A DNA stretch of 10,583 nucleotides from an uncultured Clostridia bacterium. Its GTDB lineage: Bacteria; Bacillota; Clostridia; Oscillospirales; Acutalibacteraceae. The position numbers and the translations under genes are program-made. Where the stretch lies: the NCBI GenBank assembly GCA_904420155.1, contig CAJFUH010000146.1, forward strand, positions 1 to 10,583, written 5' to 3'. Of the stretch, positions 1 through 5,988 are shown in pieces (position 1 is the first letter of the stretch; each line of letters begins with the position of its first letter). The notes beneath the pieces were generated by a model, which worked only from the letters and a program-made list of their open reading frames with translations, was not told where the DNA came from and did not search any database.

Positions 1-34
1 AAACTGACTGCGTAAGCAGAGAAAGGGAACAACC

Positions 35-1540
35 ATGGTTTGCAATATCATTCGGGACATTCTTGTAAATACGGAGCAAAAATACGGTAAAGAGGACGCG
101 GTCCGCTATAAAGTGGGCAAAAATGAGATAGCGGCTAAAACGTATACCCAACTGCGCCAAGACAGCGAAAGCTTTTCCCGCGCTTTAAAAGCGTTAGGCG
201 AGCAGGGAGGGCACACGGCTATCATCGGAGCTACTTCCTATACATGGCTGTCCGCCTATTTTGGGATTGTAAACAGCGGTGGAGTGGCGGTGCCGCTGGA
301 TTCTTCGCTGCCAGCGGAAGAGTTGTGCGAGCTGCTTGACCGGGCGGATGTGACCTGTTTGGTTTTGGACCAGGTACGTAAAGACGTGGGGGAAATCGTC
401 AAAGAACGCTGCCCGCAATTAAAGCATCTGATTTCCATGCAGTCAGAACGACATGACGAAGACATGCTTTCTTTTTGGCAGCTGGTGAAAGACAACCAAG
501 GTTCCTTTGACTACGAGCCGGATCCAGATCAGCTATGTACCATTATGTTTACCTCCGGGACAACGGGAAAAAGCAAAGGCGTAATGCTTACCCAGAGAAA
601 TATGGCGGAAAACGCCACTTGCCTGGATATGAAGATCCCGGAACGAACGGTGCTTCTCTCCGTCCTTCCTATCCATCACGCTTATTGCTTGAGTATGGAT
701 ATCCTCAAAGGGATTTCCTTGGGAGCTGTCCTATGCATCAACGATTCTTTGATGCGGGTAGCCAAAAATATCAAGCTGTTTAAACCGGAACTCATGCTGA
801 TGGTGCCGCTGATGATTGAAGTGATGGCCAAAAAATTGGAAGAGGTTTCCGGCTTGCCGGATAAGCTGGTAAAAAATATGGTCTTTGGGAAGCAGTTTCA
901 TACGATTTGCAGTGGAGGAGCCTATCTCAATCCGGATTACATCGATTTGTTTGACCGGTATGGCATTACGATCCTGCAAGGCTATGGGATGACGGAATGT
1001 TCCCCGGTTATCAGTACCAGCGTCAGCTGGAACCGGAGAAGAGAATCGGTAGGGCAGCTGATTCCTAACTGTGAAGCCAAGGTTGTCAATGAGGAGTTGT
1101 GGGTGAAGGGCGGCAGCGTCATGATGGGATATTATAAGATGCCGGAAGAGACAGCCCAGACTTTGGAGGACGGGTGGCTAAAAACAGGAGACCTGGGCTA
1201 TGTAGATGATGAAGGCTTTGTCTATCTGACCGGAAGAAAAAAGAATTTGATTATTACCAAAAACGGTGAAAATATTTCTCCGGAAGAACTGGAAAATAAG
1301 CTTAGCACTTCCCGGCTTGTGAAAGAGGTGTTGGTAAGAGACCGCGCAGGCGTTATCGAAGCGGAAATCTTCCCGGATTATGAGTATATGAAAAAGAAAA
1401 GGATTCGTAATGCGCAGGAGGCTTTGCAAGGGCTGATCGACGAATATAATAAAGAAGCGCCCCTGCAAAAAAGGATCTATAGCCTGAAAGTCAGGGAAAC
1501 AGAATTTGAAAAAACCGCTTCCAGAAAAATAAAAAGATAA
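35..1540 (+). CDS. AMP-forming acyl-CoA/acyl-ACP synthetase-like protein (ANL superfamily)
   Basis: This is a 501-residue adenylate-forming ligase, most like long-chain fatty acid-CoA ligases. Such enzymes activate a carboxylic acid with ATP to an acyl-AMP and pass it to CoA or another thiol. Visible motifs in order are the P-loop-like FTSGTTGKSKG at 172-182, LPIHHAY around 212-218, YGMTE at 317-321 (adenine/Mg site), TGD at 384-386 (ribose-binding Asp), GRKKN at 400-404 (hinge), and a C-terminal KTASRKIKR whose K498 matches the family's catalytic lysine. The ATG at 35 follows GAAAGGG at 21-27 with a 7-nt gap. No membrane segment is evident. At 501 residues it is shorter than typical FadD-type enzymes (about 550-600) and stops immediately after the lysine motif, but no core motif is missing. 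Frame 1 ahead of it reads four codons and then TAA at 13-15, possibly the end of an upstream gene in the same operon. The substrate, and whether the acceptor is CoA or a carrier protein, cannot be read from the sequence. Confidence 0.85.
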   Translation: MVCNIIRDILVNTEQKYGKEDAVRYKVGKNEIAAKTYTQLRQDSESFSRALKALGEQGGHTAIIGATSYTWLSAYFGIVNSGGVAVPLDSSLPAEELCELLDRADVTCLVLDQVRKDVGEIVKERCPQLKHLISMQSERHDEDMLSFWQLVKDNQGSFDYEPDPDQLCTIMFTSGTTGKSKGVMLTQRNMAENATCLDMKIPERTVLLSVLPIHHAYCLSMDILKGISLGAVLCINDSLMRVAKNIKLFKPELMLMVPLMIEVMAKKLEEVSGLPDKLVKNMVFGKQFHTICSGGAYLNPDYIDLFDRYGITILQGYGMTECSPVISTSVSWNRRRESVGQLIPNCEAKVVNEELWVKGGSVMMGYYKMPEETAQTLEDGWLKTGDLGYVDDEGFVYLTGRKKNLIITKNGENISPEELENKLSTSRLVKEVLVRDRAGVIEAEIFPDYEYMKKKRIRNAQEALQGLIDEYNKEAPLQKRIYSLKVRETEFEKTASRKIKR

Positions 1541-1594
1541 AAACATAAATAAAGAGGAAAATCTTACTTATCTTTGCAAATTAAAAATTTTACT

Positions 1595-1634
1595 GAGCTT
1601 GTTTAGGAGTACCGTCTTGAACAAGCTCTTTTTT
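1595..1634 (+). terminator. Rho-independent terminator after the acyl ligase gene
   Basis: GAGCTTGTT at 1595-1603 pairs exactly with AACAAGCTC at 1620-1628. The stem can be extended by a G-U pair and an A-T pair to 1605/1618. A run of six T follows directly at 1629-1634. This is a textbook intrinsic terminator 54 nt after the stop codon and separates the acyl ligase transcript from the next unit. Confidence 0.88.
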
Positions 1635-1700
1635 ATAAAAGCTTATAGGATCGAATCAAAATAAAAAAATTTCAAAGAGCGGAAAGAAGTGGCTTTTTAT

Positions 1701-1742
1701 AGTTTACTTGTATAAAATTATTGATTATAATAGTAGTAAACT
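1701..1742. promoter_or_regulatory. Inverted repeat framing the promoter, operator candidate
   Basis: AGTTTACT at 1701-1708 is the exact reverse complement of AGTAAACT at 1735-1742. The left arm covers the -35 box and the right arm covers the predicted transcription start, with 26 bases between the arms. A protein bound to both arms would block RNA polymerase. No regulator family is recognised from the half-site, and no regulator gene lies nearby. The repeat may be a coincidence in AT-rich DNA. Confidence 0.35.
1703..1731 (+). promoter_or_regulatory. Sigma-A-type promoter for the DUF5131-GNAT unit
   Basis: A -35 box TTTACT lies at 1703-1708 and a perfect -10 box TATAAT at 1726-1731, separated by exactly 17 bases. 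Transcription would start near 1738, leaving a leader of about 160 nt before the ATG at 1899. It sits downstream of the intrinsic terminator and upstream of the first gene of the unit, which is the expected place. Confidence 0.65.
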
Positions 1743-1898
1743 TTACATAAAAATAAAAATTATTTTTGATAGCAGTATCTTGTTAAAGATCATAAAATGG
1801 AGATATTTTTTATAGATGATAAAATAAGATGCTGTGAGTGCTAATATTGTGTGAAACAGTTACTTCGGGGGAGAAGATTAGAAAGGGAGAGAGAAACC

Positions 1899-3014
1899 AT
1901 GACAATTTGGAATCCTTGGCATGGCTGCAAAAAAATTTCTCCCGGATGCCAAAACTGTTATGTTTACCGCCGGGACAGCCAGTTTGGAAAAGATAGCAGT
2001 ATCGTGACGAAAACAAGCAGTTTTTCCCTTCCTATCAAAAAGAATAGGGCAGGAGAATATAAGTTACAGGCTACCGAAGGGGATGTTTATACTTGTATGA
2101 CTTCGGATTTCTTTTTGCCGGAGGCCGATCTATGGAGAAAAGAGATATGGGATATGATCCGGGAACGGACCGATCTCCATTTTGTTATTATCACGAAACG
2201 TATCCATCGGTTTGTGCAATGCCTTCCGGGCGACTGGGGAGAGGGATATAACAATGTGACAGTTATTTGCACCTGTGAAAATCAAGAACAGGCGGACGCG
2301 CGCCTGCCTATTTTTTTGGAATGCCCAATCCGATACCGTGAGATTATTGAAGAGCCTATGTTAGAAGAAATTCATATTGAGCCTTATCTTGCCAGCGGGA
2401 AAATCCGGGCTGTTACTTGTGGAGGAGAATCCGGCCAAAATGCCAGAATCTGTAACTATGATTGGGTTCTGGAAACCCGTAGGCAATGCCTGGCTTATGG
2501 GGTGGCTTTCTATTTTAAACAGACGGGAGCCCGTTTTCAAAAGGAAGGTAGGGTTTACCAGATAGACAGAAGATTTCAAATGGCGCAGGCAAAAAAGGCG
2601 GGGATCAATTATTATCCAGAAGTAAATCTGATCATAGACCGATCCGCCCAATCTGTAGAGGAAATACTACAGCGTCTCTCTCATTCCGAGTTTCGCAGCC
2701 GATTTCAGCTTTCTTTGGAGGAGATATCCTATATAAAAAAGAAAGGGATGGAAACCATCCGCCGACATGCTGAGGATTTTATCCGACAGAGATTGTTTCC
2801 CGCAGAGATACTTAATGATGGAAAACAGACCCCCATGAGAGGACATCCGGTATTTATTGCCCAGCACGCTACAGCTACTTGTTGCCGTAGCTGCCTGCAA
2901 AAATGGCATGGGATCCCTAAAGGAAGAGAGTTGACGGAAGAAGAACAGGATTATGTAGTGTCGGTGATTTTAGAATGGCTGTATCGTCAGATGAAACCAT
3001 ACGATTTAGGATAA
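1899..3014 (+). CDS. DUF5131 (Gp37/Gp68-like) and DUF4186 fusion protein
   Basis: This 371-residue protein appears to join two poorly characterised domains. Residues 1 to about 240 resemble the phage Gp37/Gp68 family (DUF5131). They open with a WNPWHGC motif and a CX6CX2C cluster (C10, C17, C20), followed by ITKR at 98-101, CGGESG at 174-179 and FKQTG at 206-210. Residues about 259-366 resemble DUF4186, with NDGKQTPMRGHPVF, AQHATATCC and a CCxxC at 328-332. DUF4186 is usually a small stand-alone protein of roughly 110 residues, so the join is unusual. The cysteine and histidine clusters suggest metal binding, possibly an iron-sulfur site in the first half; this is inference and the activity is unknown. 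I chose the ATG at 1899 because GAAAGGGAGA lies at 1881-1890 and family members begin close to the WNPWHGC motif. A GTG at 1851 is in frame but would add 16 charged residues without a good ribosome site. The gene is followed 15 nt later by a GNAT gene. Confidence 0.85.
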   Translation: MTIWNPWHGCKKISPGCQNCYVYRRDSQFGKDSSIVTKTSSFSLPIKKNRAGEYKLQATEGDVYTCMTSDFFLPEADLWRKEIWDMIRERTDLHFVIITKRIHRFVQCLPGDWGEGYNNVTVICTCENQEQADARLPIFLECPIRYREIIEEPMLEEIHIEPYLASGKIRAVTCGGESGQNARICNYDWVLETRRQCLAYGVAFYFKQTGARFQKEGRVYQIDRRFQMAQAKKAGINYYPEVNLIIDRSAQSVEEILQRLSHSEFRSRFQLSLEEISYIKKKGMETIRRHAEDFIRQRLFPAEILNDGKQTPMRGHPVFIAQHATATCCRSCLQKWHGIPKGRELTEEEQDYVVSVILEWLYRQMKPYDLG

Positions 3015-3029
3015 TAAAGGAGGCATGTT

Positions 3030-3623
3030 ATGTTACATATTCGCCCGATCCAAAAGGGAGATCTAGATATATTGACGCAAATTGTTCGGGATGTTTGGGA
3101 GATGGATTCCTTATGCGGGAGCGAGGAGGCGGGGCGATATCTGTCTAACGAATATCTGATAAAAACATTAAACCACTCCACTTCCGCGCAGGTAGCGGTG
3201 ATGGATGGACAGATCGCCGGATTGGTCGCCATAAGGGAAGGGGAAAAGTTACCTCCCTTTTCTTTTGAAAGGGAAAAGGCGCCGGCTGGGTTGGGACAGA
3301 AGGAAATCCAAACCATGAGGGATCATATGACAGAATATGACCGTTCCTGTCAAAAGCTTTTACAAGACAGCGGATATGAATTTGAAGGAGAAATTACATT
3401 GTTGGCCGTTTCGCCTTCGTTGCAGGGACATGGGATCGGTGTGAAACTTTTTGAAAAAGCGAAGGAACAGTTTGGGCATCGGCGCTTCTTTTTATATACG
3501 GATACCAGCTGCCATTATCAATTTTATGACCACCGAGGGATGAAATGTCTGGCCAAAAAGCAGAAAGAAAATCCTTACCGAAAAAAAGCAGCCTTTTTGC
3601 TTTTTCTATATGGAAGCCAATGA
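3030..3623 (+). CDS. GNAT family N-acetyltransferase
   Basis: This 197-residue protein would transfer an acetyl group from acetyl-CoA to an amine; the substrate is unknown. The N-terminus LHIRPIQKGDLDIL is the usual first strand and helix of the fold. The acetyl-CoA pyrophosphate loop is visible as LLAVSPSLQGHGIG, with Q132, G133, G135 and G137. A motif-B-like segment, YTDTSCHYQFYDHRGMKCL, follows. The ATG at 3030 has an excellent AAAGGAGG at 3016-3023 with a 6-nt gap. It starts 15 nt after the DUF5131-DUF4186 stop codon, so the two genes are very likely cotranscribed, although a shared pathway is only a guess. No terminator is apparent after it, so some read-through toward pyrH is possible. 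It lacks features that would assign it to RimI or to a known drug-resistance acetyltransferase. Confidence 0.87.
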   Translation: MLHIRPIQKGDLDILTQIVRDVWEMDSLCGSEEAGRYLSNEYLIKTLNHSTSAQVAVMDGQIAGLVAIREGEKLPPFSFEREKAPAGLGQKEIQTMRDHMTEYDRSCQKLLQDSGYEFEGEITLLAVSPSLQGHGIGVKLFEKAKEQFGHRRFFLYTDTSCHYQFYDHRGMKCLAKKQKENPYRKKAAFLLFLYGSQ

Positions 3624-3844
3624 ACAAAAGTGGAAAAGACTGGGATTTTACCTGGAATTTCTGACAGCCATGTGTTTGGTGAAGGGGGAATTGTCAGGGA
3701 AAGATAGATTGATGAAGTTTAAAAACAATTATATTCTATTTAGATTTTTTCTATGTTATGGAAATAAATTAGAGAAAAGTCCCCTGAAAAAGTAGGCGAT
3801 TTTTTAACAAAGGATTAATAATATGATTATTCACTGAGAAAAGC

Positions 3845-3873
3845 TTTACATCGATATCCAACTATTGTAAGAT
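3845..3873 (+). promoter_or_regulatory. Candidate promoter of the pyrH operon
   Basis: TTTACA at 3845-3850 and TAAGAT at 3868-3873 are separated by 17 bases. They match the sigma-A consensus at 5 of 6 and 4 of 6 positions. Transcription would begin near 3880, about 30 nt before the proposed pyrH start. The 286-base gap at 3624-3909 holds nothing else that looks like a gene; a 61-codon frame at 3610-3795 has no ribosome site. Confidence 0.5.
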
Positions 3874-3879
3874 AAAGAG

Positions 3880-3892
3880 TAACAAATTGTTA
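3880..3892. repeat. Short palindrome at the predicted pyrH transcription start
   Basis: TAACA-AAT-TGTTA is a perfect 13-base dyad beginning at the predicted transcription start. A second AT-only dyad with a three-base centre, AATAAT-ATG-ATTATT, lies at 3817-3831, just upstream of the -35 box. Either could be a protein-binding site, but dyads this short and AT-rich are common by chance. Confidence 0.25.
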
Positions 3893-3909
3893 TTTGGGGA
3901 GTGTTGAAT

Positions 3910-4623
3910 TTGCAGCCAAAGTATAAGAGAATTCTGCTGAAGCTGAGCGGTGAATCCCTGGCGGGAACCGGCAAGCACGGGATTGACGAAAACACAGTGT
4001 TATCCATCGGAAACGCCATCAAACAGTGCGCGGATATGGGAGTAGAAATCGGCATTGTGGTAGGCGGAGGAAACTTCTGGAGAGGCCGCAGCAGCGGCAA
4101 TATGGACCGCACCCGTGCGGATCATATGGGGATGCTGGCCACTGTGATCAATGCGTTGGGGGTAGCGGACGCGTTGGAACAGCTGGAAGTTCCCGTGAGA
4201 GTGCAGACCGCGATTTCTATGCAGCAGGTAGCGGAACCCTATATCCGGAACCGGGCAGTCCGCCACCTGGAAAAAGGCCGTGTTGTGGTGTTTGGGTGCG
4301 GAACCGGAAACCCCTTCTTTTCCACCGATACGGCAGCTGCGTTGCGCGCTGCGGAAATTGACGCGGATATCATCTTAAAGGCTACCATGGTAGATGGTGT
4401 TTACGATAGCGATCCCAAAAAGAACCCTCAAGCGGTAAAATATGATACCTTATCCTTTTTGGATGTGTTAAATCAAGAGTTGCAGGTGATGGACAGCACA
4501 GCGGCGTCGATGTGCAAGGATAATCACATTCCGATCTTGGTTTTTAGTATTGAGAATCCCCAAAATATTGTAGACGCCGTGTGCGGATGTCCCATCGGCA
4601 CATTGGTGAAGGAGGAAGTATAA
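3910..4623 (+). CDS. pyrH: UMP kinase (uridylate kinase)
   Basis: PyrH phosphorylates UMP to UDP with ATP in the cytoplasm, a step in pyrimidine nucleotide supply. The bacterial enzyme belongs to the amino acid kinase fold and is normally a hexamer. Visible signatures are LLKLSGESLAG near the N-terminus (K11, G14), GGGNFWRG at 52-59, DRTRADHMG from 66 (R69, D71), STDTAAALRA from 138, and LKATMVDGVYDSDP. With the TTG at 3910 the protein is 237 residues and begins MQPKYKRILLKLSGE, as in relatives. GGGGAG at 3896-3901 then lies 8 nt upstream. The more upstream GTG at 3901 overlaps that ribosome site, and the TTG at 3904 is only 2 nt from it, so both are less likely. It is the first gene of the housekeeping operon, and frr follows 2 nt after its stop codon. 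The rpsB-tsf pair that usually precedes pyrH is absent here. Confidence 0.96.
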   Translation: MQPKYKRILLKLSGESLAGTGKHGIDENTVLSIGNAIKQCADMGVEIGIVVGGGNFWRGRSSGNMDRTRADHMGMLATVINALGVADALEQLEVPVRVQTAISMQQVAEPYIRNRAVRHLEKGRVVVFGCGTGNPFFSTDTAAALRAAEIDADIILKATMVDGVYDSDPKKNPQAVKYDTLSFLDVLNQELQVMDSTAASMCKDNHIPILVFSIENPQNIVDAVCGCPIGTLVKEEV

Positions 4624-4625
4624 TC

Positions 4626-5180
4626 ATGAAAGAAGTTTTTCAAGCGGCAGAACATAAAATGGATAAAACCGTCCAAGTGCTCACTCATGAGTACGCATCC
4701 ATTCGCGCAGGGCGCGCAAATCCAGGGGTATTAGATAAAATTATGGTGGATTATTATGGAACCCCTACTCCAATCAACCAATTGGCGGCTGTTTCCGTAA
4801 CGGAAGCCCGCACGCTGACGATCCAGCCGTGGGATGTTTCTGTGGTAAGAGCTGTAGAACGTGCGATCCAGACTTCAGATCTGGGGATCAATCCCCAAAG
4901 CGACGGAAAGATCATCCGCATTATTTTCCCGCCCTTGACAGAAGATCGCCGTAAAGAAATTGTAAAGGACGTCAGCAAAATGGCGGAGGAAGCCAAGATC
5001 GCCATCCGTTCCGTGCGCCGGGATGCCATCGAAAAATTAAAAGCTATGAAGAAAGCCTCCGAAATCACCGAGGATGACCTGAAAGACGCGGAAAAGCGTA
5101 TGCAGGAAATCACGGATAAGTTTGGAAAAGAGATTGAATCGATCTCGGAGAAAAAGCAAAAGGAAGTCATGGAAATATAA
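4626..5180 (+). CDS. frr: Ribosome recycling factor
   Basis: Frr works with EF-G to split the post-termination ribosome complex so that the subunits and mRNA are released. The 184-residue length matches the family (about 185). Hallmarks are SIRAGRANPGVLDKIMVDYYG near the N-terminus, TPINQLA, the IQPWD segment, and PPLTEDRRKEIVKDVSK leading into the long helical C-terminal arm of domain I. The ATG at 4626 is chosen because AAGGAGG lies at 4609-4615 and because homologues begin right before the VFQAAEHKMDKT-type helix. A longer in-frame start at 4581 would lie inside pyrH. The gene starts 2 nt after the pyrH stop, which implies translational coupling. The C-terminal part is rich in Lys and Glu, as usual. 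Nothing is missing or odd in this gene. Confidence 0.97.
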   Translation: MKEVFQAAEHKMDKTVQVLTHEYASIRAGRANPGVLDKIMVDYYGTPTPINQLAAVSVTEARTLTIQPWDVSVVRAVERAIQTSDLGINPQSDGKIIRIIFPPLTEDRRKEIVKDVSKMAEEAKIAIRSVRRDAIEKLKAMKKASEITEDDLKDAEKRMQEITDKFGKEIESISEKKQKEVMEI

Positions 5181-5192
5181 AATAAAAACGGT

Positions 5193-5228
5193 AGCTTGTG
5201 ATTGTGGATTTTTCCACAATCACAAGCT
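5193..5228 (+). promoter_or_regulatory. Perfect 16-bp hairpin between frr and uppS
   Basis: AGCTTGTGATTGTGGA at 5193-5208 pairs without mismatch with 5213-5228, leaving a TTTT loop. Only three T occur at and after the stem end before the sequence turns mixed, so it lacks the U-tract of an intrinsic terminator on the + strand. It lies 12 nt after frr and 22 nt before the uppS start. It could be a partial terminator, an mRNA processing or stabilising element, or a translational control structure. Read on the - strand, a T-rich stretch begins 5 nt past the stem, but no gene on that strand needs ending here. Confidence 0.6.
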
Positions 5229-5250
5229 TTAGATTGGCAGTGAATATTGG

Positions 5251-5988
5251 ATGGGGTTGTTCTCAAAAGAAAAAAACAATCAGCAGGCCCGGACATTGCC
5301 GCAGCATGTGGGGATTATCATGGACGGCAATGGGAGATGGGCAAAAAAGCGCGGCTTGCCCCGAACCGCCGGGCACACGGTAGGCGCTAATAATTTTCGT
5401 ACTATCACAAAATATTGCAGCAATATTGGAATCCCATATCTCACCGTATATGCGTTTTCTACAGAAAATTGGAAACGCCCCGCAGATGAGGTGCAGGCTT
5501 TGATGAAGCTTTTTCGGCAATATCTGGAAGAGGCGCTTCGTGATTTTCAGGAAGAAAATATTAAGGTGATTTTTTTAGGGGATAAGAGCGGCTTTGCCCC
5601 GGAATTGCAGGAATTGATTGAACGGACAGAAAAGGCATCTGCCCAAAAGACCGGCATGGTGTTAAATATCGCTATGAATTACGGCGGTAGGGATGAAATT
5701 ACCAAGGCGGCCCGGGAACTGGCGCAAGAAGTAAAAGACGGCCGGCTGTCGGTGGAGGAGATCGATGAAAAGGCTATCAGCGACCATCTTTATACAGCAG
5801 GGCAGCCAGACCCAGATCTGATTATCCGTCCCAGTGGAGAACGGAGGATCTCCAATTTTCTGTTGTGGCAGTCGGCTTATGCAGAATATGTAACCATGGA
5901 TGTGCTATGGCCTGACTTTAAGCCAAAGGATCTAGAAAAAGCATTGGATGAATACGCCATGCGCAATAGACGCTTTGGAGGGGTGTAA
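5251..5988 (+). CDS. uppS: Isoprenyl transferase (undecaprenyl diphosphate synthase)
   Basis: UppS condenses isopentenyl diphosphate onto farnesyl diphosphate in cis to make the C55 carrier lipid for peptidoglycan and other wall polymers. The 245-residue length fits the family. Diagnostic motifs are HVGIIMDGNGRWA at 19-31 with catalytic D25, YAFSTENWKRP, and IRPSGERRISNFLLW from 192. In the last, R193, R199, S201 and the following E212 correspond to the homoallylic-substrate binding residues. The usual IRTSGE reads IRPSGE here, a Thr-to-Pro change next to the binding arginine. The ATG at 5251 is the natural start for the family's short N-terminus, but it has almost no Shine-Dalgarno sequence (only TTGG). 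This contrasts with the strong sites of most neighbours. A 16-bp hairpin ends 22 nt upstream. The stop codon directly abuts the cdsA start. Confidence 0.96.
   Translation: MGLFSKEKNNQQARTLPQHVGIIMDGNGRWAKKRGLPRTAGHTVGANNFRTITKYCSNIGIPYLTVYAFSTENWKRPADEVQALMKLFRQYLEEALRDFQEENIKVIFLGDKSGFAPELQELIERTEKASAQKTGMVLNIAMNYGGRDEITKAARELAQEVKDGRLSVEEIDEKAISDHLYTAGQPDPDLIIRPSGERRISNFLLWQSAYAEYVTMDVLWPDFKPKDLEKALDEYAMRNRRFGGV

Larger units (their letters stand above)
1541..1898. other. AT-rich intergenic region between the acyl ligase and the DUF5131 gene
   Basis: This 358-base gap has no convincing gene on either strand. It holds the intrinsic terminator at 1595-1634, a vegetative-type promoter at 1703-1731 framed by an inverted repeat, and a leader of roughly 160 nt up to the ATG at 1899. 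The stretch from about 1640 to 1850 is clearly richer in A and T than the coding sequence around it. No riboswitch-like or tRNA-like fold was recognised in the leader. Confidence 0.7.

Noticed and set aside
1..15. A possible 3' end of an upstream gene (four codons and TAA at 13-15)
   Set aside because: Too short to identify; it is only mentioned as context for the acyl ligase gene.
1768..2003. A repeated 12-mer GATAGCAGTATC at 1768-1779 and 1992-2003
   Set aside because: One copy is inside the coding region of the DUF fusion gene, and a repeated 12-mer is expected by chance within 10 kb.
3661..3697. CTGACA/TGTCAG inverted repeat after the GNAT gene as a terminator
   Set aside because: Only six base pairs with a 25-nt loop and no T-run afterwards.
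3610..3795. A 61-codon frame overlapping the end of the GNAT gene
   Set aside because: It has no ribosome binding site, overlaps the GNAT gene in another frame and shows no recognisable domain; the region looks non-coding.
4754..5296. A 180-codon frame on the - strand across frr and the frr-uppS gap
   Set aside because: It is the antisense shadow of frr, which has full family motifs; the - strand frame has no ribosome site or domain.
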